DNA of 64,000 nt from Acetobacteroides hydrogenigenes (lineage in GTDB: Bacteria > Bacteroidota > Bacteroidia > Bacteroidales > ZOR0009). Made by a program: the position numbers and the translations under genes. A model generated the notes under the pieces. It worked only from the letters and a program-made list of their open reading frames with translations, had not been told where the DNA came from and did no database searches. Location of the stretch: the NCBI RefSeq assembly GCF_004340205.1, contig NZ_SLWB01000001.1:372001-436000 (forward strand), read 5' to 3'. Positions 40,628-49,033 of the stretch are shown one piece after another. Every line of letters starts with the position of its first letter. The first letter of the stretch is position 1.

Positions 40628-42997
40628 TCATCGAGTCATCGAAGGAGGAGGTGTTGCTACCCCCCAGCTGGTATTTGGAGTTGCCCCCATCCTCAGCCGT
40701 AGAACACCACCCTTCATCAAATCGTTTCGTGGAATCCAGCAGCTGTTCAACGACTTTCCATTGAACGAGGCTTCCTGAACGTAGAACGAATCTTTGGAGT
40801 TATTAGTTGGAACAATCTTCAAGGTTTTTCCCTTGGTATATTTTGGATGAAGATGAATTGTTATCTCATCGAACATTGGACTTCCGATTTGGAAAGATGG
40901 AGATGCCGCGCTATGGCCCTGCACATCAAATAACCCCATCGAGGCCAGCACAAACCAAGTTCCGAGCTGTCCCTGATCCTCGTCCTGCCCGTAACCATAA
41001 CCATTGGATGGAGTTACTCCGTAAAACTCGTTACAAATGGTACGAGTCCACTTTTGGGTAAGCCAAGGCTTTCCCGAATAGTTGTAGAGCCAAGCAATAT
41101 GAAGGCAGGGCTGATTGCCCTGATTGTAGAGCATTTCAATGCCGGCAAAGCTATCAACCTGCTTACCACCTCCAAACTCAAGCTTCTGCGACTCGGAAAA
41201 AGTCTTATCCAAACGCTCGTTAAAAAGATCCTTTCCAACAAGATTAATTAAGCCTCCAATATCATGAGGTGCATACCAAGTATACTGGTATCCGTTACCC
41301 TCCTGAAAGCCTTTCCAAGCCTCCTTTGGGTTATAATTTTTTATAAACTCGCCACTTTCCAGCTTAGGACGAATATACTTAGTCTCGCTATCGAAAATAT
41401 TACGGTAGAAAGTAGCCTGGTTTATTAGCCGCTTATAGTCAGCCTTCTTTCCAAGCGCTTTGGCCATGTTGGCAACCGCATAGGAGCTAAAAGCAAACTC
41501 CAATGTATGCGATGCCCCAAAGTTGAATACCCAGCCATTGGAGATGGTTGTATCTTTATAAGGCACATAGCCGTTGTTTACAAAGTAGTGAAGATCGTAT
41601 TTACCTGAGCCAAAAGGACGATTACGGTACTCCAGCTCATTATCGCGAGCAGCTTGGTAGGCATGCTTAATATCGAAATCGCGAATACCGCAGTTGTAGG
41701 CAGCCGCAAGCGCTAGCCCCATAAAGTTGGTTTGCACCCCATTAGAATGCATTCCTGCAGCTTCTCCATCGTGCATCCAACCCGTATCCTTATGAAAATC
41801 TAGTACCGACTGCATGTAGTCGCTATAAACATCGGGGTATGCTAAGCCCCACAGCTGAAATAGGTTCCAGAAAGCACCCCAAACACCATCGGTGTTATGA
41901 TGGTTGTGAGTTGGCATCCCATTCTTATCAAGCGCAATTTGACCAACCCCTCCATCGTTTTTAGGATATTGACCATTTACATCGCTGGATATGCCACGAC
42001 CTAGAAGTGAATGGTATAGTCCCGTGTAAAACTTCACCTTATCATCCTCCGACTTACCCTTAACCTCGATACGACCTAGCATTTTTTGCCATTCGGCAAC
42101 AGCGCGCTGCTTTGCATCATCAAAGGCTAGCGTCGCAGCCTCCTTTTGTAGATTTAATTTTGCATTGGCAATGCTTGTGTAGGATACGCCAACTTTCATT
42201 AGAAGCTGCTCTCCCTCCTTCATGTCGAAGTTTAGGAACATACCATTAGCAACACCCTTAGTCTCTTTGGCACTAACAACCTGCTTGTCGTCTACAAAAG
42301 AACCTACCGATTTAGGAGATTTATTCATTTCGGCATAGAAGTACATCTTCACGCGTCCGCCTGGTTGGCAAAACTTGACATACTCTGGATAGGTTATCAC
42401 GTACCCCTCAACCGTTTTATCTCCGGTTTGAGCCATATACGCCTCAACAACATCGCTACTCTCGCCCTGCTTATGCCCAATATCAAAGATCAAATGGGCA
42501 TTATCCGTTTTAGGGAAGGTATAACGATGAAATCCAACACGAGTAGTAGCGGTAATTTCGGCCTTTATTCCATAGTCCTCTAAAAAAACAGAGTAGTATC
42601 CGGGTTCAGCATGCTCCTCCTTCTTATCGAAACGAGAACGGTAGCCCAACTCTGGATTCTCCACGGTTCCAGGAACTGTTTTCAGCTTGCCAACTGTTGG
42701 CATTACCACCACACCTCCTACCTGAAACTCGTGGAAATGGCCAAAGCCTTCGATAGAGCCATGCCTATCGTCGTACCCACAAGGAAGCCAGCTACCCGGG
42801 CTACCATAGGCGTTGGTGTGAGGTGCCAGCTTCGCCATTCCAAAAGGAAGCGCGGCTGGCGTGTAAAAAAACCATCGAGCATGAACTGCTCCTAAGTTGG
42901 GCTTAACATACTTATTAGGAAATAAATCCTGTGCCATGACGCCAGAACTTAGAAGCAATCCAGCCACAATGGCTAATAGAGCAACTTTCTTAATCAT
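40628..42997 (-). CDS. GH92-family alpha-mannosidase-like glycosidase, secreted
   Basis: 789 residues with a signal peptide (MIKKVALLAIVAGLLLSSGVMA). GH92 enzymes are calcium-dependent exo-alpha-mannosidases acting on N-glycans and yeast mannan in Bacteroidota. Family landmarks: ALPFGMAKLAPHTN, GFGHFHEF, THNHHNTDGVWGAFWNLF, the QGNQPCLHIAWLYNYSGKPW segment and GQDEDQGQLGTWFVLASMG. Some are divergent from the usual form (GNQPCLH for GNEPSHH), so linkage specificity may differ. The ATG lies 2 nt after the MFS transporter stop, so they are translated from one mRNA. Confidence 0.85.
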   Translation of the reverse strand: MIKKVALLAIVAGLLLSSGVMAQDLFPNKYVKPNLGAVHARWFFYTPAALPFGMAKLAPHTNAYGSPGSWLPCGYDDRHGSIEGFGHFHEFQVGGVVVMPTVGKLKTVPGTVENPELGYRSRFDKKEEHAEPGYYSVFLEDYGIKAEITATTRVGFHRYTFPKTDNAHLIFDIGHKQGESSDVVEAYMAQTGDKTVEGYVITYPEYVKFCQPGGRVKMYFYAEMNKSPKSVGSFVDDKQVVSAKETKGVANGMFLNFDMKEGEQLLMKVGVSYTSIANAKLNLQKEAATLAFDDAKQRAVAEWQKMLGRIEVKGKSEDDKVKFYTGLYHSLLGRGISSDVNGQYPKNDGGVGQIALDKNGMPTHNHHNTDGVWGAFWNLFQLWGLAYPDVYSDYMQSVLDFHKDTGWMHDGEAAGMHSNGVQTNFMGLALAAAYNCGIRDFDIKHAYQAARDNELEYRNRPFGSGKYDLHYFVNNGYVPYKDTTISNGWVFNFGASHTLEFAFSSYAVANMAKALGKKADYKRLINQATFYRNIFDSETKYIRPKLESGEFIKNYNPKEAWKGFQEGNGYQYTWYAPHDIGGLINLVGKDLFNERLDKTFSESQKLEFGGGKQVDSFAGIEMLYNQGNQPCLHIAWLYNYSGKPWLTQKWTRTICNEFYGVTPSNGYGYGQDEDQGQLGTWFVLASMGLFDVQGHSAASPSFQIGSPMFDEITIHLHPKYTKGKTLKIVPTNNSKDSFYVQEASFNGKSLNSCWIPRNDLMKGGVLRLRMGATPNTSWGVATPPPSMTR

Positions 42998-42999
42998 GA

Positions 43000-44154
43000 T
43001 TATTTGAGTTTGGTGGATAGAGCAGCAAATAGAACGTACAGCAAGCAGATAAGAATAACCACGGCGCTAGCGGCAACACCAAAGGCTCCACTAACTGCCC
43101 CCATTATTGGAGGAATTAGCGCTCCTCCCGAAATTGCCATTACCATCAAGGCCGAAATTTCGTTAGAGCGATCGGGCATTCTATTTATTGCTGCAGTAAA
43201 AATCAGCGGGAAAAGGTTGGCAGAGCCTAAACCTACCAAAAAGATGGCAGCACGAGCAAGGTTTACAGTTGGAGCCACCATAAAGAATACCACCGCCGCA
43301 ATAGCGAGCACCGACGATGCCAGCAAGAACTTGCGGAGCGGAATACGGCTTAGCAGCAGCGCACCCGAAAAACGGCCAATCATAAGAGCCGTAAAGTAGA
43401 TGCTAATAGCCAATGACGCCTCCTCTAAACCTATCCCATAGCGAGAAGAAAGAATAGCGGCAATATTTGAGTTCATCCCCACATCGGCACCTACAATTAA
43501 GAAAATGGCCATTGTCATGCCCAGCACAAAAGGATTCTTAAGCAACCCTAAGCACGAAGCGAATGTGGCACGAACCTCTGTGCTGCGGCTCTCCTCAATA
43601 GTTGTTGCGGCAAGCCACAGGTAAGCAACAATGGAGGTTACCCCATACACCAAGAAAACCAACCTCCACGAGCCAAACGAAGCCGCAGCAAACGTTGCCA
43701 AGATTGGGCCTAACAACGAAACAATTGCCTTTATAAACTGAGAAAGGCTCATCATGCTGGCAAAGCGCTTCTCAGAGGAGATTACATCGCGTAGCAATGG
43801 ATTGGAGGAGACTTGGATAATCGTATTTCCGACACCAAGTAGTATTATCGAAATAGCAACAGTGAATAGCGAGTAGAATGCAAAAGGAATGAGCATCCCT
43901 ACAGCGGTAAGAGCAATCCCCATATTGAGCATACGCTTCTTACCAAATCGATCTTGAAGAATTCCCGAAGGAATAGACATGAGGAAGAACCAGACAAAGG
44001 CCAACGAGGGGATGGTTTGCGCCCACACATCAGACAGCTCAAAGTCCTGCTTAATGTACCCCGTTGCGACACCCACGATGTCGACAAAGCCCATAACCAT
44101 GTAGGCCATAAGCATAGGGGCTACCTTTCGTAAACTAAAATTATCTTGCTTCAT
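43000..44154 (-). CDS. MFS sugar transporter (FucP/glucose-galactose type)
   Basis: 384 residues from ATG 44154 (MKQDNFSLRK); the frame opens 20 codons earlier, but a -7 element inside that stretch argues for the later start. About 12 membrane helices; PSGILQDRFGKKRML is the loop 2-3 signature of the major facilitator superfamily. Its place between a GntR regulator and GH92 suggests it imports the sugar released by the periplasmic enzymes, likely mannose. There is no SusC/SusD pair in the locus. Confidence 0.85.
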   Translation of the reverse strand: MKQDNFSLRKVAPMLMAYMVMGFVDIVGVATGYIKQDFELSDVWAQTIPSLAFVWFFLMSIPSGILQDRFGKKRMLNMGIALTAVGMLIPFAFYSLFTVAISIILLGVGNTIIQVSSNPLLRDVISSEKRFASMMSLSQFIKAIVSLLGPILATFAAASFGSWRLVFLVYGVTSIVAYLWLAATTIEESRSTEVRATFASCLGLLKNPFVLGMTMAIFLIVGADVGMNSNIAAILSSRYGIGLEEASLAISIYFTALMIGRFSGALLLSRIPLRKFLLASSVLAIAAVVFFMVAPTVNLARAAIFLVGLGSANLFPLIFTAAINRMPDRSNEISALMVMAISGGALIPPIMGAVSGAFGVAASAVVILICLLYVLFAALSTKLK

Positions 44155-44184
44155 AGGTGTAATGCTACAGTTAGTAATACGAAG

Positions 44185-44192
44185 CAAATATA
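44185..44192 (-). promoter_or_regulatory. -7 element (TATATTTG) for the MFS-GH92 operon
   Basis: A TAnnTTTG match on the minus strand, about 31 nt before the MFS ATG. The palindrome at 44204-44213 lies directly upstream, where a repressor would block sigma binding. Confidence 0.5.
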
Positions 44193-44203
44193 ATTTGTTT
44201 ATA

Positions 44204-44213
44204 TGTTTAAACA
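44204..44213. promoter_or_regulatory. Candidate GntR operator TGTTTAAACA
   Basis: A perfect 10-bp palindrome of the HutC/GntR-type form GTnTAnAC, between the -33 and -7 positions of the MFS promoter. A near copy lies at 45141-45150; both are preceded by TTTGTTTATA or share its start. Confidence 0.5.
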
Positions 44214-44255
44214 ATTAAAAAGATGTAAACCTGCGAAAAGTTCGCAAGTTTAACT

Positions 44256-44984
44256 CTACACCTTAATATCTATCGAATAAATAAATTTCTCAGCATTGTA
44301 AATCCCAACGTTATACTCCACGGGACGCATACCTGAATCGTAAACGAAGCGCTCGCGTACCATAACTGGAGTTTTAGTGTTTACTCCCAAAAGAGCCGCC
44401 TCCTGTGGCGATGCAAGACGTGCCGAAATACGCTCTTTAGACAATGACGGAACAATAGAAAAGTCTCTTTCCAGAATTTCGTAAAGTGGACGAGAAAAGT
44501 CCTCGTTGCCAGTAAGACCGATACGTGGATTGAAGTAGCTCTCGAAAAATACGAATGGAGCATCGGCGTAACCACGCAAACGCGAAACCTTTAGCACCTG
44601 CGCATTCTGATCGACCATTAAAAAGTTGCGGATGCGCTCTGAAACTTCGACAAACCCACTCTCTAGGCTATACATTTTTAGGGCTACCCCCTTGTTGCTC
44701 ATCTCCTGAGTAAAGCTGTGCCAGCTATCGAGGCTTGTTTCGAATGTTTTCTCCGACACCTTGGTGCCTACGCCCTTTTTACGGGTCAAGAGCCCTTCGA
44801 ACACCAGCTTGTTGATGGCCTGTCGCAACGTGTTGCGAGCAATACCAAGCTGTTTCGATAGTGAGACCTCATCGGGCAAAAAAGCACCATTCTTATATTC
44901 TGGAAGTTCTATCATCTCCCTAAGAAGACTTTCCACCTGTACATGCAAAGGTATTGGGCTGCTATGATCGATTTTTATCTTCAC
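44256..44984 (-). CDS. GntR-family transcriptional regulator, UTRA/HutC type
   Basis: 242 residues from a GTG start. N-terminal winged helix (PLHVQVESLLREMIELPEYK, QLGIARNTLRQAINKLVFEG) and a C-terminal UTRA ligand-binding domain (AQVLKVSRLRGYADAPFVFF, RERFVYDSGMRPVEYNVGIY) that typically binds sugars or sugar phosphates. Such regulators repress catabolic genes until the ligand is present. It lies 101 bp upstream of the MFS gene on the same strand and divergent from the phosphodiesterase at 45252, so both units are likely targets. Confidence 0.9.
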   Translation of the reverse strand: MKIKIDHSSPIPLHVQVESLLREMIELPEYKNGAFLPDEVSLSKQLGIARNTLRQAINKLVFEGLLTRKKGVGTKVSEKTFETSLDSWHSFTQEMSNKGVALKMYSLESGFVEVSERIRNFLMVDQNAQVLKVSRLRGYADAPFVFFESYFNPRIGLTGNEDFSRPLYEILERDFSIVPSLSKERISARLASPQEAALLGVNTKTPVMVRERFVYDSGMRPVEYNVGIYNAEKFIYSIDIKV

Positions 44985-45004
44985 TTTCTATCTGTTTTTA
45001 TGTT

Positions 45005-45012
45005 CAAAGGTA
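45005..45012 (-). promoter_or_regulatory. -7 element (TACCTTTG) for the gntR gene
   Basis: Exact TAnnTTTG match on the minus strand, 21 nt before the GTG start, giving a very short leader. Confidence 0.55.
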
Positions 45013-45140
45013 ATATATCTTTAAATAGCAACAGCAAAGCAAGCCCTTAGAATTAATTAATTCACTAAATGCCAAAACAATAACACATATAGCGGTTAAA
45101 TGCGAAAGAAAAAATCTCAACATCTATCATTCGGATGATT

Positions 45141-45150
45141 TGTTTATACA
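45141..45150. promoter_or_regulatory. Candidate GntR operator TGTTTATACA
   Basis: A near-palindrome (one mismatch) matching the site at 44204-44213, in the divergent region between gntR and the phosphodiesterase at 45252. Confidence 0.45.
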
Positions 45151-45251
45151 TTTACACCTAAGTATTGCCACAGAATGGCACAAAATACTTAAGACAAAAT
45201 TCTACAAGTAAAGCCAACAATCGTTGATAAACCTTTAAACACATAAGCACA

Positions 45252-46169
45252 ATGAAAAGAACAACCTACCAGCCTCTTATCCTAGCAGGTTTAATCTGCC
45301 TTGTTATTGGAAGCAGTCAGACGGCTTTGGCTCGAAAAGGCATGCCTAAGCACGTAATCGTTATCGGATTCGATGGACTAAGCGCTAAATCCATCACTAA
45401 TGGAGCAAAAATGCCCAACCTGCACAAACTTATGGACGAAGGATCGTACACATTGCAGCAACGCTCCATCCTACCCTCGTCCAGCGCCTGCAACTGGGCA
45501 TCCATGTTTATGGGAGCAGGTCCTGAGCTGCACGGCTTCACCGACTGGGGAACGCAGACTCCTCAGGTAGAGCCTCGTGAACTAAATCACTACAGAAATT
45601 TTCCGGGAATCTTTGGGCTATACCGCGACAAAGCGCCATCAGCAGAAATTGGCTATATCTACGAATGGGGAGGTATGCGCTACCTTGCAGACACCCTCGC
45701 CATAAGCTACTGTAAAAATGCAACGCTATTGCAACAGGAAAACAGCTGTCTTAATTCAGCGATCAAGTACATCAGAGAAAAGAAACCTAACCTTTGCGCC
45801 ATTATCTTCGACGAACCTGATCATACTGGACATTCGAGAGGATGGGAGTCGGAAGAGTACATGACAAAGATGCAGCAACTCGACAGCTACCTAGGCAAAA
45901 TGGTAGAAGCTATTAAGGAGGCAGGAATAATGAACGAAACTGTAATTATGGTGGTTGCAGATCATGGAGGAATAAACAAGGGGCATGGAGGGAAAACGAT
46001 GAACGAAATGCAAACTCCACTTGTATTCTATGGTAAAGGCATTAAAAAGGGATATCGTATAACCCAAAGCACCATGGTGTACGATGTTGCAGCAACAATT
46101 GCCTACATGCTGAAGGTAAAGCAACCTCAGGTATGGATTGCTCGTCCTATTACTTCTATTTTTAAGTAG
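45252..46169 (+). CDS. Alkaline phosphatase-superfamily phosphodiesterase, exported
   Basis: 305 residues with a signal peptide (about 1-27). It resembles type I nucleotide pyrophosphatases/phosphodiesterases: the metal Asp in HVIVIGFDGLSAKSI, the nucleophile region LPSSSACNWASMFMG, DEPDHTGHSRGW and VADHGGINKGHGGKT. These hydrolyse phosphate diesters or monoesters on extracytoplasmic substrates. In this locus it may remove phosphate from phosphomannosyl glycans, which is inference from the neighbours and the shared putative operator. Confidence 0.8.
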   Translation: MKRTTYQPLILAGLICLVIGSSQTALARKGMPKHVIVIGFDGLSAKSITNGAKMPNLHKLMDEGSYTLQQRSILPSSSACNWASMFMGAGPELHGFTDWGTQTPQVEPRELNHYRNFPGIFGLYRDKAPSAEIGYIYEWGGMRYLADTLAISYCKNATLLQQENSCLNSAIKYIREKKPNLCAIIFDEPDHTGHSRGWESEEYMTKMQQLDSYLGKMVEAIKEAGIMNETVIMVVADHGGINKGHGGKTMNEMQTPLVFYGKGIKKGYRITQSTMVYDVAATIAYMLKVKQPQVWIARPITSIFK

Positions 46170-46189
46170 ACACGTACTATTTCATTAAT

Positions 46190-46226
46190 AAAAAGGTCCT
46201 GCTCTTTTTGAGGCAGGACCTTTTTT
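46190..46226. terminator. Bidirectional terminator between phosphodiesterase and GH20 genes
   Basis: AAAAAGGTCCTGC and GCAGGACCTTTTTT pair perfectly around an 11-nt loop. A run of A on one side and T on the other serves both convergent genes. Confidence 0.9.
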
Positions 46227-46243
46227 ATATAGCAATTTTAATT

Positions 46244-48478
46244 CTACTCAACGATCAACTCGTCGACAAACAGCCACGCAGAATTGCCCTTGCCTGGATG
46301 ACCATCGGGGCATAGCCCTATATTTTTAGCCGTTACGCGCACAACCTTAGCCTTACGAGGCTCAAAGTTCACCTTAAAGTCGAATATCGGTTGCTTTGCC
46401 TTTGCAAGCGGAACCTGTGCACTACCCACAGGGATAAACTTCACGCCATCTTCGGACACCTCGAACACAACGGTTACAGGATAAAAAATCCATGATCCAA
46501 CATCTTGAAATGCACCAAGCGACATGCTGCTTACCTCTGTCAACGCTCCAAGATCTACCTCTGCAACAAAGTCGTTATATGGAGTACCTTGCCATAATCC
46601 ATCCCTAAAGTCGCTATCGGATCCACGAAGACCATCTGTTAGGCAATCATTGTAGAGACCTCGGTAGCTCGCTCCAAGCGGATTCTTGATACTAACCGGA
46701 TGACCAAATGCCTTATTGGCATCAAATCGATAGGTAGCCGTACTTCCAAATGGCTTGCCTAAACGGAACGCAGCCACAATAACCGTAGCTTTATCTTTTA
46801 CCGTGAAAGTTCCCCCTTTTACTAAAGGAGAAACCATCGTTGGAGTAGAACCATCAGTGGTGTAACGGAATTCCAAATCAGAAATATCCGACTTGATGTT
46901 TACCTTTAGCGCACGGTTAGCGATATCAGGCTCTACAGTAGTGGTAAAGTCACGACCTTCTGGACCGTACTTCACACCCATTTTATCCCAACGTACGTAC
47001 TCCTTGCGCACCCTTTCGAGGAACTGATCGTAACTTTGGCGCGACTTACCGTTCCATAGGCACTCGGCAATAGCCTGAATGCGGGGGAAGAGCATAAAGT
47101 CGGCACGATCGTTTCCTGGCACGCGTTCGGTCCAAAGGTTGGCACCTGCGCCAAGAATGTGCTTGTGGTACTCGGGTGCCAATCCCTCTGGAATTGGGTT
47201 AAGCGAGTATACCTTATCTAATGGCAGGTTCTTTTGAAGATAGTCGAAGTAGCAGTGCGAAGTTGGGGTCATTATAACATCGTGCCCCTCGGTTGCTGCC
47301 TTGATAGCGTAATCCCAATCGCGCCAAAGCTGAACGGTTGCATTTGGAGCTAGGCCCCCCTCAAGAATTTCGTCCCAACCAATAAGCTGGCGACCATTGT
47401 CGTTAAGGAACTTCTCGATACGGCGAATGAAGTAACTTTGCAGCTCGTGCTCATTCTTAAGCCCATTCTCCTTTATGCGCTGCTGACACTTGGGACACTT
47501 CTCCCAGCGCACCTTTGGGCACTCGTCTCCACCAATATGAATATACTTCCCAGGGAAAAGCGCCATTACCTCTGTAAGCACATCCTGAAGAAAAGTAAAC
47601 GTTTTCTCATTTCCAGCGCAGTACACATCGTCTGCCACGCCCCAGGTATTGCGAACCTCGAAAGGGCCACCTGTACACGACAGCTCGGGGTATGCAGCAA
47701 GCGCAGCCACCGAGTGGCCCGGTAATTCAATCTCGGGAATGACACTGATGCCGCGCGATGTAGCGTAGGCAACCACCTCCTTAATATCTTCTTGCGTATA
47801 GAAACCGCCGTAGCGCGTTCCATCAATCTCGGTACGCCAAGCGCCAACCTCGGTTAGCTTGGGGTACTTCTTGATTTCGATACGCCAGCCCTGATCCTCG
47901 GTAAGGTGCCAGTGGAACACGTTAAACTTGTAAAGCGCGGCAAGATCGAGGTAGCGCTTAATCTGATCCTTGTTGTAGAAGTGGCGCCCTACGTCGAACA
48001 TCAGCTCGCGCCATACAAACTGTGGCCTATCGAAAATGGTTGCAGCAGGCAGCTTCGGCTTCCCTTCTAAAGGGATTAGCTGCTGTATGGTGGATACCGA
48101 AGCAAACAGGCCCTTTAGAGTCTTGGCCTTCACGGTTACCCTACCGGTAGTAACATCCAGTCCGTACCCCTGTTCTCCGTATTTTTCGTCGTTTACCAGC
48201 ACGAAAAAGATCCCATTCTTTACCGACTCGTTACCGGAAATTGGCTTAACCGTTGCCGAGATTTTGCACCCTTTGCCCAGCACATCCTGCAAGTAGGTAG
48301 CGATGGGCAACGCACTGCTTTCGGCATAGATAGCAACCCCGTCCTTTAGGACAAAGCCGCCCGATTTCCACTCAACCGAGGTTGGATAGGGGATCAGGTT
48401 TGCCCCCTCCTTCTCCTTCTTCGCCCCGTACGATAGCAACGGAATGAAGCACATTAGCAAATAAAATAGCCTCTTCAT
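46244..48478 (-). CDS. GH20 beta-N-acetylhexosaminidase, secreted, with F5/8C-like domain
   Basis: 744 residues with a signal peptide (about 1-19). A GH20 N-terminal domain precedes the catalytic barrel, with the acid/base pair Asp318-Glu319 in YIHIGGDECPKVRW and substrate residues in HWHLTEDQGWRIEI. Enzymes of this family release terminal GlcNAc or GalNAc by substrate-assisted catalysis. A chitobiase-type domain (EFRYTTDGSTPTMVSPLV) and a discoidin-like domain follow, ending NSAWLFVDELIVE, the same ending as the glycosidase at 34218. The gene completes a set suited to N-glycan trimming. Confidence 0.93.
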   Translation of the reverse strand: MKRLFYLLMCFIPLLSYGAKKEKEGANLIPYPTSVEWKSGGFVLKDGVAIYAESSALPIATYLQDVLGKGCKISATVKPISGNESVKNGIFFVLVNDEKYGEQGYGLDVTTGRVTVKAKTLKGLFASVSTIQQLIPLEGKPKLPAATIFDRPQFVWRELMFDVGRHFYNKDQIKRYLDLAALYKFNVFHWHLTEDQGWRIEIKKYPKLTEVGAWRTEIDGTRYGGFYTQEDIKEVVAYATSRGISVIPEIELPGHSVAALAAYPELSCTGGPFEVRNTWGVADDVYCAGNEKTFTFLQDVLTEVMALFPGKYIHIGGDECPKVRWEKCPKCQQRIKENGLKNEHELQSYFIRRIEKFLNDNGRQLIGWDEILEGGLAPNATVQLWRDWDYAIKAATEGHDVIMTPTSHCYFDYLQKNLPLDKVYSLNPIPEGLAPEYHKHILGAGANLWTERVPGNDRADFMLFPRIQAIAECLWNGKSRQSYDQFLERVRKEYVRWDKMGVKYGPEGRDFTTTVEPDIANRALKVNIKSDISDLEFRYTTDGSTPTMVSPLVKGGTFTVKDKATVIVAAFRLGKPFGSTATYRFDANKAFGHPVSIKNPLGASYRGLYNDCLTDGLRGSDSDFRDGLWQGTPYNDFVAEVDLGALTEVSSMSLGAFQDVGSWIFYPVTVVFEVSEDGVKFIPVGSAQVPLAKAKQPIFDFKVNFEPRKAKVVRVTAKNIGLCPDGHPGKGNSAWLFVDELIVE

Positions 48479-49033
48479 TACAATAAATTAAGGTGTTTAT
48501 CGAGGGTAAAAATAGCGTTTATGTTCTCCATTACCAATAAAAAAGAGGATACGAAAATAAGCCTAGAGCTCGCATTCGAGAGGTTGCCAGCCAGCGAGCA
48601 GCCCTTAACGTGTACATAGGGTATGAACCTCGGTGAATCTTGGAAATTCCATCGAACCAAGGCTGCGGGCTCGTCCCAACGCTGGGAAATGATGATTGGA
48701 GGGTCGGATGAGCCCGTCCCAAAGCTGGGAAACGGTGATCGGAGGGTCGGATGAGCCCGTCCCAAAGATGGGAAACGGTAATCGGAGGGTCGGATGGGCT
48801 CGTCCCAACGCTGGGAAACGGTAATCGGAGGATCGGATGGGCTCGTCCCAACGCTGGGAAACGGTGATCGGGGGGTCGGATGGGCTCATCCCAACGCTGG
48901 GAAACGGTAATTGGAGTAATTGTTTCTCCCGAATAATCGCGTTCACCCGACCTCCCTAGAGGGGCTTATGGAACAGGATGAGCTTTAAGAGTCCTCCCCC
49001 GTTGCTGATTCTACGGGGTGAGTATGCAATCCT
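48479..49033. other. Intergenic region, 555 bp, mainly a tandem array
   Basis: Holds the 43-bp array described separately. The remainder (48924-49033) shows no gene; no clear terminator for yidE was found. Confidence 0.7.
48666..48923. repeat. Intergenic tandem array, 43-bp period, six units
   Basis: GTCCC recurs at 48673, 48716, 48759, 48802 and 48845, with ATCCC at 48888, exactly 43 bp apart. Each unit contains TCCCAACGCTGGGA or a close variant (AAGC, AAGA centre), which folds into a hairpin, then AAACGGTAATCGGAGG and GTCGGATG. The period is not a multiple of three. There are no spacers, so it is not CRISPR. Confidence 0.95.

Noticed and set aside
45175-45190. Sigma-54 promoter TGGCAC upstream of the phosphodiesterase
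   Set aside because: No -12 GC element at the right spacing (ACTT is found).
48478-48946. Several overlapping minus-strand frames reading GRAHPTLRLPFPSVG-like repeats
   Set aside because: Products of the 43-bp array read in three successive frames; no independent evidence for a gene.
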